This document shows, one piece after another, positions 46,940 through 56,003 of a stretch of 64,000 nt of DNA. A program made the position numbers and the translations under genes. The notes beneath the pieces were generated by a model. The model was given only the letters and a program-made list of their open reading frames with translations. It was not told the DNA's origin and searched no databases. Each line of letters opens with the position of its first letter. The stretch's first letter is position 1. Source of the DNA: Candidatus Nanoarchaeia archaeon (GTDB lineage Archaea > Nanoarchaeota > Nanoarchaeia > SCGC-AAA011-G17 > JAFCDX01); NCBI GenBank assembly GCA_028717785.1, contig JAQUND010000001.1:134936-198935 (forward strand), in the 5' to 3' direction.

Positions 46940-47170
46940 ATGAAAAGATTAGATATAGAAAGACAAAAAAATTTAGAGCCTAAAAGATTATCATTTGCCA
47001 AAAAAGAAATCGAAAAACTTGGCTATGTTGTAAAACAAATGGGTAATACTAAATTACAATTTGAATATAAAGGTTCTCCTATTTATTTTTTTCCTTATTC
47101 CGGATGGCACTCTGGAAAAACCATAATCGATGGACGTGGATTAGATAATTTATTAAAACAAATAAAGTAA
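46940..47170 (+). CDS. Hypothetical protein (76 aa)
   Basis: Ends 'FPYSGWHSGKTIIDGRGLDN' plus LLKQIK, a C-terminal motif common in small phage proteins. Start chosen downstream of the promoter. Function unknown. Confidence 0.65.
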   Translation: MKRLDIERQKNLEPKRLSFAKKEIEKLGYVVKQMGNTKLQFEYKGSPIYFFPYSGWHSGKTIIDGRGLDNLLKQIK

Positions 47171-47194
47171 AATTTAATTATAAATCTCTTAAAA

Positions 47195-48613
47195 ATGATT
47201 ACTTATGGAGCTTTAATACTAATTGTGATAGTCACATTAGTATTTTATTTTTTTAACCCTAAAAAATATCTTTGGTGGGAATTTTTTGTTCCTATTGTTT
47301 TAACAGCCCTTATTATTATTGGAATGAAAGCTTTAATAAGTCATTCTAATATAATGTTTACGGAATATTGGGGGGAAACTATAACTACTGCTATTGAAGA
47401 AGAACCTTATAATTATTGGCATCATCAAACATGTTCTTATACGACTTGTACAGGATCCGGAAAAAATCAACATTGTACAACTCATTATTATGATTGTTCC
47501 CATGAAGATCATGTAGGGCCAAAATGGTGGGTTAAAACAAATATGGGAAATTCTACAAGTATATCAGAAAAGCAACATGATAGTATTATAAAGCTTTTTG
47601 GATCTAATAGAATAATTATTAAAACTAGATCTAATTATGATGCATCAGATTATTGCCAATATAGTAATGGAACAAAATTTCAAGGAAAAAGAGTTGGAAA
47701 AATATCTAAAAATTATTCTTGTTCTTGGAAAGGAACAGATGAAACAAGAAGAGGAGTATTTTCACAAAATAGTTATGAAAATAAAATTAAAGCATCAGAT
47801 TTATCTTTATTTAATATTAAAGCTGTAACTGAAGAAGAAGCTGATAGTTTTAAATTATATAAATATCCTTCTGTAAAAGATCCTTTAGAATTTCCAACTA
47901 TTTTAGGTAATAATATATCTCCAAAAACCCAAGAATTATTTAAAAAATTAAATGCAAAATTTGGTCCTTCTAATAAACTTAGATTATGGATTTTAATTTT
48001 TGATAATAAATCTATGAATATTGCTACTATGCAAGAAAATTATTGGGTAAAGGGTAATAAAAATGAATTGGTAATTTGTCTTGGAAGAAAAGGTCAAGAA
48101 TTACAATGGGCTTATTCTTTTTCTTGGTCTTTATCCGGGGATTTAACTGCAAGAGTTACTCAAGCTGCTTTAAATTTATATTCTTTAAAAGTTGAAACTA
48201 AAAATGGCAAAAAAAATTATTTAGCTATTCCTTTATTAGGTTCAATAAAACCTGTTCTTAAAGATTCTATTAATATAGATACTTCTTCAATATCTTCTTT
48301 AATCCCCATAAATATTAATTCTAAAGATATTATTAAAGTAACAAAAAGTCCTTATCCTGTTCTTACTGAAGAAACTTGGGAAAATTATTATAAATTTTTA
48401 AATGCTAATTTAAGTGATTTTCAAAAAAGATCATTTAAAGAATTTGATTATTTAACAATTGAACTTAAAACTTGGCAAATAATATTAATTTATATTATAG
48501 CTTTAATTTTGTCTGTTGGCATAAATTTATGGGCAACTAATAATGAATTTGAAGAAGAAGATAAAGGGGATAATAAGAATTTTAAAAAATATAAGAATGG
48601 AAACTATTATTAA
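47195..48613 (+). CDS. Large membrane protein with Cys/His-rich extracytoplasmic insert (472 aa)
   Basis: Two N-terminal helices (about residues 2-20 and 25-47) and one C-terminal helix (about 430-450) enclose a large extracytoplasmic domain. This starts with a Cys/His-rich stretch ('CSYTTCTGSGKNQHCTTHYY', 'DCSHEDH') likely to form disulfides or bind metal. Family not recognised. Confidence 0.68.
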   Translation: MITYGALILIVIVTLVFYFFNPKKYLWWEFFVPIVLTALIIIGMKALISHSNIMFTEYWGETITTAIEEEPYNYWHHQTCSYTTCTGSGKNQHCTTHYYDCSHEDHVGPKWWVKTNMGNSTSISEKQHDSIIKLFGSNRIIIKTRSNYDASDYCQYSNGTKFQGKRVGKISKNYSCSWKGTDETRRGVFSQNSYENKIKASDLSLFNIKAVTEEEADSFKLYKYPSVKDPLEFPTILGNNISPKTQELFKKLNAKFGPSNKLRLWILIFDNKSMNIATMQENYWVKGNKNELVICLGRKGQELQWAYSFSWSLSGDLTARVTQAALNLYSLKVETKNGKKNYLAIPLLGSIKPVLKDSINIDTSSISSLIPININSKDIIKVTKSPYPVLTEETWENYYKFLNANLSDFQKRSFKEFDYLTIELKTWQIILIYIIALILSVGINLWATNNEFEEEDKGDNKNFKKYKNGNYY

Positions 48614-48797
48614 TTTACCTAAAAAATTGAAAGATTTAATTCAATTAAATCTTTATCCAACTATGTTTCGTAGTCGTGAAGGATATACAAATGACTTTAT
48701 ACAAAAAGCTATGAAAAATAGTAAAATTGATAATATTAAATATTTGATGGAAGTTAAAAAGGTAAATAATAATTTTTTACTAATAGGAGATAATTAA
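48597..48797 (+). CDS. Hypothetical protein (66 aa)
   Basis: The ATG at 48597 overlaps the end of the membrane protein gene. Small basic protein; unknown. Confidence 0.5.
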   Translation: METIINLPKKLKDLIQLNLYPTMFRSREGYTNDFIQKAMKNSKIDNIKYLMEVKKVNNNFLLIGDN

Positions 48798-48800
48798 AAA

Positions 48801-49181
48801 ATGAAAACCAAATATTTAATTGAAAATTCTGATGATTGGAATTGTGTTATAGAAATTGACCATGATTTTAAAACAATTTATGATAATAAAGAATATTCTG
48901 TAGAAGATTTAATGAAAGAAATGATTCTTTTTTTTACTGGGGGAGAAGATAGAATAAAAAGGAATGATGGCAATATAATAGAAACATTTTTAAAACAATT
49001 AGCAGAATCCATTTATCACTTATGTTCAGAAAATTCTTTATATTCTGTTAAAAGCTTAATTGATGATTTTGAAAATATGGAAGGATATTGTAAAATGGAT
49101 GGTTCAATGGGAATAAAAATAATTTCTGCTGATGATTTTCCTTTTAATATAGATTTTTCTATTACTAAATTAATAGATTAA
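48801..49181 (+). CDS. Hypothetical acidic protein (126 aa)
   Basis: Soluble alpha/beta protein, 3 bp after its neighbour and 3 bp before the next. Unknown. Confidence 0.6.
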   Translation: MKTKYLIENSDDWNCVIEIDHDFKTIYDNKEYSVEDLMKEMILFFTGGEDRIKRNDGNIIETFLKQLAESIYHLCSENSLYSVKSLIDDFENMEGYCKMDGSMGIKIISADDFPFNIDFSITKLID

Positions 49182-49184
49182 AAA

Positions 49185-49550
49185 ATGAATTGTTATGTTG
49201 CTAGTCAATTAAGTAATGCTGTTTTTCCTCCTGAATTAAATAAAGAAAATACTCTTTTTTATCCAGAGTCTCGTATGACTACATATGAGTGTTTTACAAC
49301 ATCTCAACCAAAAGATTTTCATATTGTAACGGATTGTCCTTTTTTAGTAAGTTTATATGATAATGAAGAAGTTTTTATTTGGGAGAAAAATAAATGGATT
49401 CATCCTAAGAGTCAAACATTTGGAACTAGTTATAATATTATAATAGATGATGTATTTAATTATCCTCATACAATACCACAAGCTATTATAGATGGCAAAA
49501 TAACTAATTGCATGGGATTTAATAGGAAGAAAAGTGTAAAAAAAACATAG
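49185..49550 (+). CDS. Hypothetical protein (121 aa)
   Basis: Mixed alpha/beta protein; last gene before a promoter, so it probably ends the operon. Unknown. Confidence 0.58.
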   Translation: MNCYVASQLSNAVFPPELNKENTLFYPESRMTTYECFTTSQPKDFHIVTDCPFLVSLYDNEEVFIWEKNKWIHPKSQTFGTSYNIIIDDVFNYPHTIPQAIIDGKITNCMGFNRKKSVKKT

Positions 49551-49579
49551 AAATATTTTTTTACTAAAGAAGCATTTTG

Positions 49580-49587
49580 TATATTTG
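49580..49587 (+). promoter_or_regulatory. Promoter, -7 box TATATTTG
   Basis: CATTTTGTATATTTGC 24 bp before the ATG at 49612, nearly identical to the 46265 promoter including the upstream TTTTTTTACTA. Confidence 0.8.
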
Positions 49588-49611
49588 CTCTGTATATTAA
49601 AATATAAAAAC

Positions 49612-50208
49612 ATGGCAAATTTATTTGATAAAGTCAAAAAAATCTTCGGAAATAAAAAAGTTGAAAAACACGAAGTTGTTAACCTTCCCGAATTAGCTAA
49701 AGAGCTAAAAGAATTAGAAAAAATTGATTCTAAATTAGAGGATCTTACTAAAAGAAGAGAACTTATTCGTAAAGTTTTGGTATCTTCCGGAAAAAAAGCA
49801 ATGGTAAATCTTTATGATGAAACTAATGTTTTTCCTGGAACTGTTAAAATTGTAGCTAAATCCAGATCTTTTCAGTTTATTACTTCAGATAGATATTCAG
49901 AAATTGATGAAAATCGTTTTAAAGAGCTTACTAAAAAATTTGGTAATGAAATAGCTGAAGAAAAAACTACCTATTCTTTTAATAATGAAATTATTCAAAA
50001 ATACAAAGATGTTATTTCTGATCTTTTGTTAAAATCTAAAAAAATTAAAGATGAGGATAAAGAAAAATTATTGACAAGCCATACAATTTATATGGTTAAA
50101 AAAGGAACCATTAATAAATTAGCAAAATTTGCTAGTGATTGTAAAACTAGTATTGCTAAAATGGTTGATGAAATTTCTCCTATTTTTTCTATAAAATCCA
50201 CAAAGTAA
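49612..50208 (+). CDS. Hypothetical helical protein (198 aa)
   Basis: Monocistronic with strong promoter and terminator. Helical, Lys/Glu-rich ('LAKELKELEKIDSKLEDLTK'). Probably abundant; function unknown. Confidence 0.65.
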   Translation: MANLFDKVKKIFGNKKVEKHEVVNLPELAKELKELEKIDSKLEDLTKRRELIRKVLVSSGKKAMVNLYDETNVFPGTVKIVAKSRSFQFITSDRYSEIDENRFKELTKKFGNEIAEEKTTYSFNNEIIQKYKDVISDLLLKSKKIKDEDKEKLLTSHTIYMVKKGTINKLAKFASDCKTSIAKMVDEISPIFSIKSTK

Positions 50209-50213
50209 TTCAA

Positions 50214-50243
50214 AAAAAAAGGGCATTTAATGCCCTTTTTTAA
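50214..50243 (+). terminator. Rho-independent terminator
   Basis: AAAAAGGGCATT-TAA-TGCCCTTTTT. Confidence 0.9.
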
Positions 50244-50254
50244 TTTTTAGAATC

Positions 50255-50422
50255 ATGAAAAAAGAAGTATTAGTAACTAGTAAAGTAAAAATTCGCAAAA
50301 ATCCTCCAAGATTAATTTGGACAGGTCCTATAAAAGATTGTACTTGTAGTAGCATTGATATTGAAAGAAGGGAATGTCAAGGTTATAAAACTTGTAAATG
50401 TGGTAAAACTAAATTGCGATAA
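50255..50422 (+). CDS. Small Cys-containing protein (55 aa)
   Basis: Product begins 'MKKEVLVTSKVKIRKNPPRL' and contains 'DCTCSS' and 'CKCGKTK', a likely metal-binding pair. Unknown. Confidence 0.5.
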   Translation: MKKEVLVTSKVKIRKNPPRLIWTGPIKDCTCSSIDIERRECQGYKTCKCGKTKLR

Positions 50423-50428
50423 AATTAT

Positions 50429-50605
50429 ATGAATAAATTAGAAAAAGCATTAGAATCAGAAGATGAAGTTGAAATAATTATTTATCTTACTGAAGTACTT
50501 GCAAAAGATTTTATTAAAGATATTGAAGGCATAAAAAGAAATACAATAAAAAAATATAAATCAGATGAGAAAAAGAAACAAAAGAGAATTAAAGTCAAAA
50601 ATTAA
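50429..50605 (+). CDS. Small charged protein (58 aa)
   Basis: Acidic helix then Lys-rich tail. Overlaps the next ORF by 41 bp in another frame, so one of the two starts is probably further downstream. Unknown. Confidence 0.45.
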   Translation: MNKLEKALESEDEVEIIIYLTEVLAKDFIKDIEGIKRNTIKKYKSDEKKKQKRIKVKN

Positions 50606-50999
50606 GACTTCTTCAATATCTCATTCTATTACTTTAGATGTAATTGGAGGAGATAAAATGGATAAATTAAAAAATAATTTTATGCATGCAGGAGATGTTT
50701 TCGAAAAAGGTAAACATCTTGCTCGTTTATATCAAATAAAAGTAACTGGAGATCCTGATTTAGATAAATTATGTGAAAATATTAAAAATGTTTATGAAAA
50801 GGCATCTGAAGGTTATGTTTTGTTTGTTGCAATTAGAAATATAGATGAAATAAGATGTAAAAAGCCTAGAGTTTTTTTAAAAGAAGGAATACATTCTATT
50901 TCAAATGGACATGAATGGGGGTTATTTAGAAATATACTATTAGATATGGGGTATAAACCCAAAACTAATGAACATATGATAGTTGAATCCGTTTCATAA
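50565..50999 (+). CDS. Hypothetical protein (144 aa)
   Basis: The ATG at 50565 gives 144 aa. An alternative ATG at 50658, 9 bp after GGAGG, would avoid the overlap. C-terminal part 'EWGLFRNILLDMGYKP' is ordered. Unknown. Confidence 0.6.
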   Translation: MRKRNKRELKSKIKTSSISHSITLDVIGGDKMDKLKNNFMHAGDVFEKGKHLARLYQIKVTGDPDLDKLCENIKNVYEKASEGYVLFVAIRNIDEIRCKKPRVFLKEGIHSISNGHEWGLFRNILLDMGYKPKTNEHMIVESVS

Positions 51000-51002
51000 A
51001 TA

Positions 51003-51035
51003 AAGGTGATAGTATTTACTATCACCTTTATTTTA
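51003..51035 (+). terminator. Bidirectional terminator
   Basis: TAAAGGTGATAGT-ATTT-ACTATCACCTTTA between convergent genes, with A and T tracts on both sides. Confidence 0.85.
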
Positions 51036-51049
51036 TAGATAAGAATTAT

Positions 51050-51814
51050 TTAAAGAGATACAACTAAACTAGCAGTAAATTTATTTCCATATGAATCAAT
51101 ACAAGCATAAAAATTATCATCAAAATGGTCTACAGTAACAGCAGTTTTTGGAGTATGACCAAATATTTGATTTATATTATCATATGCATCCTCCAACAAT
51201 TCATCATAATCTGCCCATAAAGGTCCTGGAGTTCCACTTCCCCCTCTATAAGATCCCACTTTCCATAATAGCGATCCTTTATCTCTTAATAAATTAAGGG
51301 TTTCATGAATTTCTAAATCTTCGGGTTTTTTACTCTCAACTAATTCATTTAAATAATTTCCTTCTGTAAATATAGGAAGAACAAATGCATTCCAAAATCT
51401 ACGGGTTAATCCAGCATGTGTTGCAAGAGTATATTTTTTAGTAATCTCATTTGTATGACCCCAAGCAATTTTGAATAAATCTATATTTTCTCTAAATAAT
51501 TTTTGATATTCAATATAAAGAGAATGCTGATAACCACTTATTCCAGAGTATCCATTTATATAAGCATAATCATGGTTTCCCAAAAGAAGGGTTATTTTAT
51601 TATCAGGATTAGCTGTTTTTGATTTTACAAAATGTATTAATTCCTTTAAATTTTTAATTTGATCAATAGGCTTTATAAAGAAACTATCTACATAATCCCC
51701 CAGAAATACTATTTCATAAAAACGTTTTAGACCTTCCTCTGCAATATCTTTCCAATCATTATTCCCATGTATATCTCCAATAAAGAGAATTTTATTTTTA
51801 TTAATATTTTTCAT
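51050..51814 (-). CDS. Calcineurin-like metallophosphoesterase (254 aa)
   Basis: Metal-binding motifs 'GDIHG', 'GDYVD' and 'GNHD', with downstream 'HAGLTRRF' and 'GHTPKTAV', all present. Related to phage and bacterial Ser/Thr-type phosphoesterases such as lambda PP. Minus strand, convergent with the preceding operon; substrate unknown. Confidence 0.92.
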   Translation of the reverse strand: MKNINKNKILFIGDIHGNNDWKDIAEEGLKRFYEIVFLGDYVDSFFIKPIDQIKNLKELIHFVKSKTANPDNKITLLLGNHDYAYINGYSGISGYQHSLYIEYQKLFRENIDLFKIAWGHTNEITKKYTLATHAGLTRRFWNAFVLPIFTEGNYLNELVESKKPEDLEIHETLNLLRDKGSLLWKVGSYRGGSGTPGPLWADYDELLEDAYDNINQIFGHTPKTAVTVDHFDDNFYACIDSYGNKFTASLVVSL

Positions 51815-51877
51815 AAATAAACATTTTATCTTTATACTTCATATAGGGTCTAAAGTTTTTGATATATAAATTAAAAA

Positions 51878-52882
51878 ATGCAAATAATTTTATCTCTTGA
51901 TACAGGTGGAATGAGAGGAATAACTCAAATAGTTATATTAAATTACATTGAACAGAAAATACAAGAAATTCTTGGAGATAAACGTATTAAATTAATTAAT
52001 GTCGTAGATTTAATTACTGGAACTTCATCAAGTTCTTTTATAGCAGGCCTTATGTTAATTCCTTCAGAAAATTTTCCTTGGGGAAAATTTTCTATGCAAG
52101 AAATATTAGAAATATATCTTAAAGTAAGTAAAAACATTTTTAAAAAAAAATTATTATATAGGATTAAAACTTTATGGGGATTTAGAGGTCCTAAATATCC
52201 GGATGATAATTTAGAAATGCCTTTGTTTATCCAAATAGATCATTATAAATTAAAAGATCTTTTAAAAACTTGTTTATTTATTGGTTATGATATTAATCAA
52301 AAAAAAGTTAATATTTATACAAATAATGATTCTAAATGTAATGATTATTATTTAAAAGATATAATAAGAGGATCTTTAACTATTCCTGCTTATTTTAATC
52401 CTGCTTATTTTCGTGATGGAGTAAATATTAATACTATTATAGATGGAGGTCTTTTAGGAAGTAATCCTTCTATATTAGCATTTTCTGAATTAATAAAAAC
52501 TACTGATCCTAAAGATATTTTAATGATTTCTATAGGAGCAGGAAAAAGTAGTAGAGCAGGATTAATTTATAATAAAGTTAAAAAATGGGGGAAAAATAAA
52601 TGGTATTTGCATTTAATAGATATTATACTTTCAGCATCATCTGAAATATCTCATTATGAATTAGAATCTATTTTTAAATCTATTGGAAAATCTGAAAACT
52701 ATAAAAGATTAAATGGCTCTTTATTTTATTCTCATTCATCCCAATTTGATGTATCAAAAGAAAATTTAACAAATTTATATAAGGATGCTAAAGAATATGT
52801 TGAATTAAATAAAGACTGTTTAGATGATATTGCAAAAAGAATAAGCGAAAATAGCAAATTTATGAAAATGATAGAAGAATAA
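51878..52882 (+). CDS. Patatin-like phospholipase (334 aa)
   Basis: Oxyanion-type 'DTGGMRG' near the N-terminus, nucleophile elbow 'LITGTSSSSFIAG' (GxS present, the usual final Gly replaced) and catalytic Asp in 'DGGLLGSNP'. Resembles bacterial patatin/CapV-like lipases. In a phage it could assist lysis, remodel membranes, or be related to CBASS effectors. Divergently oriented between minus-strand genes. Confidence 0.88.
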   Translation: MQIILSLDTGGMRGITQIVILNYIEQKIQEILGDKRIKLINVVDLITGTSSSSFIAGLMLIPSENFPWGKFSMQEILEIYLKVSKNIFKKKLLYRIKTLWGFRGPKYPDDNLEMPLFIQIDHYKLKDLLKTCLFIGYDINQKKVNIYTNNDSKCNDYYLKDIIRGSLTIPAYFNPAYFRDGVNINTIIDGGLLGSNPSILAFSELIKTTDPKDILMISIGAGKSSRAGLIYNKVKKWGKNKWYLHLIDIILSASSEISHYELESIFKSIGKSENYKRLNGSLFYSHSSQFDVSKENLTNLYKDAKEYVELNKDCLDDIAKRISENSKFMKMIEE

Positions 52883-52887
52883 ATGAT

Positions 52888-53109
52888 TTAAATATGAGGA
52901 GATTTTTCAAATTTTTCACCACAATTAAATCTAATTCCATGAATTTGATTTTCTTCTATAGATAATATTACTAAATCTATTAAATCCTCTGTTGACAAAT
53001 TATTTAGCCATTCCTTAAAATTAGAAATGGAAACAATAAAGCCAGAAATATTTTCAAGTATTTGTAAAATACATTTTTTCCTTAAATCATCATCATTAAC
53101 GTTTTCCAT
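52888..53109 (-). CDS. Hypothetical protein (73 aa)
   Basis: Acidic helical protein; in the same minus-strand pair as the next gene (3-bp gap). Unknown. Confidence 0.5.
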   Translation of the reverse strand: MENVNDDDLRKKCILQILENISGFIVSISNFKEWLNNLSTEDLIDLVILSIEENQIHGIRFNCGEKFEKSPHI

Positions 53110-53112
53110 AAT

Positions 53113-53382
53113 CTAGTTTATTAAATTTTCTAATTGTATCCTAAATACTGATAAATTTTGAAAATTACAAGCATAGACTGTAAAACCATCGTTATCTGGA
53201 ATAAAAGCATGAAAATGTGAATGCGAATGTGAATTTGCATTTTCTTCCATGAATTTTTCCTGAATTCTAGATGCATTTTCAGCCGGGTGTCCATTCTTTT
53301 CAATAATAATAAGTAAACATTTTACTAAACGTTCCCCTATTAATTTTTTCATTGGATTCATACTTTGTATTTTTATTTTCAT
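53113..53382 (-). CDS. Hypothetical protein with His/Ser repeat (89 aa)
   Basis: Contains 'NANSHSHSHFHAFIPD', possibly metal-binding. The start was placed at the Met near 53382, because the longer form (to 53439) begins with an unlikely hydrophobic, Cys-containing stretch. Unknown. Confidence 0.5.
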   Translation of the reverse strand: MKIKIQSMNPMKKLIGERLVKCLLIIIEKNGHPAENASRIQEKFMEENANSHSHSHFHAFIPDNDGFTVYACNFQNLSVFRIQLENLIN

Positions 53383-53575
53383 CTCAAATGTACTAAATAT
53401 TTTACAAATAAAAAAATTTTCTTTGTAAATTAACATCATAAGTATTATTAAAGTATTTAATACTATAGATATTAAATATCTAATCTTAAAAAGGTTTAAT
53501 AGATTTTCTTTACTGCCGATATGTCCTACATATAGCTATTTTAAATTGAAATATATAAAATAAAAAATAGTTCAA

Positions 53576-55933
53576 ATGAGTCAAAGAAATGTATTGATCC
53601 TTGAAAGATCGAGTCAAAATCTTCAGAAAATTGCCAAAGATGGTAAAGTTATTCTTGAGGGTGTCTTTGCCGAATTCGGAATTGAAAACAGAAATGGACG
53701 TATTTACGAAGAAAAAGAATACCTCCCTCATTTAGAATATCTTAAAAAAGATATTGATAATGGTAATCTTCTTGGTGAGTTAGATCATCCAGAACGTTTT
53801 GAAGTAGCTTTGGGTAGTGTTTCCCATAGAATTTCAGAATTATGGTATGATCAAGAAAAAAGACAAATTTTAGGACGTATTGAAGTTCTTAATACTCCTA
53901 AAGGTCTTATTGCTAAATCATTACTTGAAGCAGGTATCCCTCTTTCAATTTCTTCACGAGCTGCTGGTACAGTTAATGAAGATAAAACAGTTCAAATACA
54001 GCAAATTTATACTTATGATTTAGTTGCTAAACCAGGGTTTCCAAATGCTCAATTAGATACTGTTAATGAAGGAGCTCAAGCTCGTATAAAGAAACAAATA
54101 GCAATGCTAAATGAATCTGCTAATAAATACGCTTCCCATAACATTTCTAAGGAATTTGGCATTATCAATGAAAATGTTACAATTGTCGATTTAACCGACA
54201 AATTTCCCGCACTTAAATTAAGAGAAGAAGCAATCGCTCTTCAAATTCCAGAAAACGTAAAAAATAAAAACGAGGTTAATAAAATGGAAAAAGAAAAAGT
54301 TCAAATGAACGAAGATGCCATTCAGCAATGGACGATCTTCTTTAAAAATGAGCTTAGCAAAATGAATAGCAAATTAACAGCTTTAGAAAATTCGATTCTC
54401 GAAGGTTCAAGCTCTACTACTCCTAAAGAAAAAGATCTTAACGTTATTAAACAATACGTTGAAAAACTTAGAAAAATTCAGGAGGATACAATTAATTGGC
54501 AGACCAATATTGCTAAAGCTGTCAACAAACTTGCTTCTCATGCAGAAGTATTAGTTGAAAAGAATAATCAACATTATAATCTAACAAAGAAAATTGCTGA
54601 AACCGTTGATTATAATGCTAAAGCATTAAATGCAACTCAAGATTGGATTGGTAATAATGCTCAAGTTATAAATGCTATTGGAGAAACTGTTGATCATAAT
54701 GCAGATATGCTTAATGGCATTAATGAATGGAATGAGGAACTTTCTCAAGCTGTTAATGCTCTTCATGAATGGGGTGGCGAAAAAGCTAAAGCAATTAATG
54801 GTATGCATGATTGGACTTCATCTATTGCTAAAAATGTAAATGAAATGGCTAATTGGTCAGAAGATATGTTTGGCCGTGCAATGAGTAAATCGGATGCAAA
54901 GAAACTTATTGAATATATTGAATTAGTTTCTGAATCCAAACAAAATCCTGAATTGAAAGCAAAACTTGAAGAAACCCTTTCAAAACATGGAATTTCTGAT
55001 AAACCATTAAATGAAACTATGATTACTGGTATTAAAGGTGTAAAAGGTCTTGGAGTTATTACAGATGTTCCTAAAGTAGGTAATGTTAAGGTAGATACTA
55101 ATGCTGGAAAACAAACCGGGGTTACTTTTGATGGAAAAACTATTGTTTCTAAAATTAAAAATACTAAAGTATCTGCTTCTGGTTCAAAACCTAAAGGTCT
55201 TAAAACTATTGAAGACCAAAAGGAAACTTCAGGCAAAATTACTACTTCTAAAGTAAAAGGCATTATGACTCTTTCTACTGTTAAAGGTAAAACCCAACCA
55301 GTAGTTAAAATATCCGGAAATGGTCCAAAATCATTGAAAGATCAAAATATGAAATTGGATACTAAACCAGAATGTAAATTAAAAGAAGCTGCTGAAATTA
55401 AAGAAAGAGCTTCTAAATTAGATGAAAAATTAGGACTCATTATATCTAATATCGAAAAAGAAAAGAAATTAGTTGAAAATGCTAAATCCCAATTTCCATT
55501 TATAACTCTTTTAAATGAGAGTGATAAAAAAGCTTTTGCTGAATTATCTGATTCCGATAAACAAAAGGTAGCAACAGAAATAGCAAAACATCCAACAACT
55601 GATTCTAAAGTAATTAAAGGACTTTGGGAATCTGCTCTAATAGTAGAAAATAAAGTTGAAGAACCTTTATGGCTCAAAATTGCTCCAAAAGCATATAGAG
55701 ATTTATATGATAAGGCTCCAGAAGCTTTAAAAGAAGCTATTAAAGCTCGCTCTGAGTTCTATCCACTTGAAACTCAGTATCAAATCAACAATTTTTGGGA
55801 AACTTCAAAATTAGCTCCAAGAACTGTAACATTAAATGAAGTATTTCTTGCAAAAGAACCTAAAGAAGGTGAAAAGAAACTTGATTCTTTTGTTGCATCA
55901 ATTGGAGAACAAATGAAAAAATACCAGAGATAA
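53576..55933 (+). CDS. Prohead protease (gp21-like) fused to scaffold/core protein (gp22-like)
   Basis: Residues 1-170 are a peptidase S80/T4 gp21-type prohead protease: catalytic His71 in 'GELDHPE' and Ser126 or Ser127 in 'LSISSRAAG'. From about 230 to 785 the chain is a helical scaffold. It includes a run of Asn/Ile repeats with regularly spaced Trp ('QDWIG', 'NEWNEELSQAVN', 'HEWGG', 'HDWTSSIA', 'ANWSED', residues about 345-445) and a Lys-rich linker. T4 encodes these functions in separate genes. Self-processing would free the protease and cut the core, as in T4. It lies just upstream of the major capsid gene. Confidence 0.9.
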   Translation: MSQRNVLILERSSQNLQKIAKDGKVILEGVFAEFGIENRNGRIYEEKEYLPHLEYLKKDIDNGNLLGELDHPERFEVALGSVSHRISELWYDQEKRQILGRIEVLNTPKGLIAKSLLEAGIPLSISSRAAGTVNEDKTVQIQQIYTYDLVAKPGFPNAQLDTVNEGAQARIKKQIAMLNESANKYASHNISKEFGIINENVTIVDLTDKFPALKLREEAIALQIPENVKNKNEVNKMEKEKVQMNEDAIQQWTIFFKNELSKMNSKLTALENSILEGSSSTTPKEKDLNVIKQYVEKLRKIQEDTINWQTNIAKAVNKLASHAEVLVEKNNQHYNLTKKIAETVDYNAKALNATQDWIGNNAQVINAIGETVDHNADMLNGINEWNEELSQAVNALHEWGGEKAKAINGMHDWTSSIAKNVNEMANWSEDMFGRAMSKSDAKKLIEYIELVSESKQNPELKAKLEETLSKHGISDKPLNETMITGIKGVKGLGVITDVPKVGNVKVDTNAGKQTGVTFDGKTIVSKIKNTKVSASGSKPKGLKTIEDQKETSGKITTSKVKGIMTLSTVKGKTQPVVKISGNGPKSLKDQNMKLDTKPECKLKEAAEIKERASKLDEKLGLIISNIEKEKKLVENAKSQFPFITLLNESDKKAFAELSDSDKQKVATEIAKHPTTDSKVIKGLWESALIVENKVEEPLWLKIAPKAYRDLYDKAPEALKEAIKARSEFYPLETQYQINNFWETSKLAPRTVTLNEVFLAKEPKEGEKKLDSFVASIGEQMKKYQR

Positions 55934-56003
55934 TTGACGCTATGTCCACTTATCAAGAAAATTGTTAAAAAATAAATAAAATATAAAATAAATAATTTTT
56001 CAA

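Noticed and set aside
54626..55677. Minus-strand ORFs inside the prohead protease/scaffold gene
   Set aside because: They are antisense shadows of a strongly coding gene with no promoter or homology.
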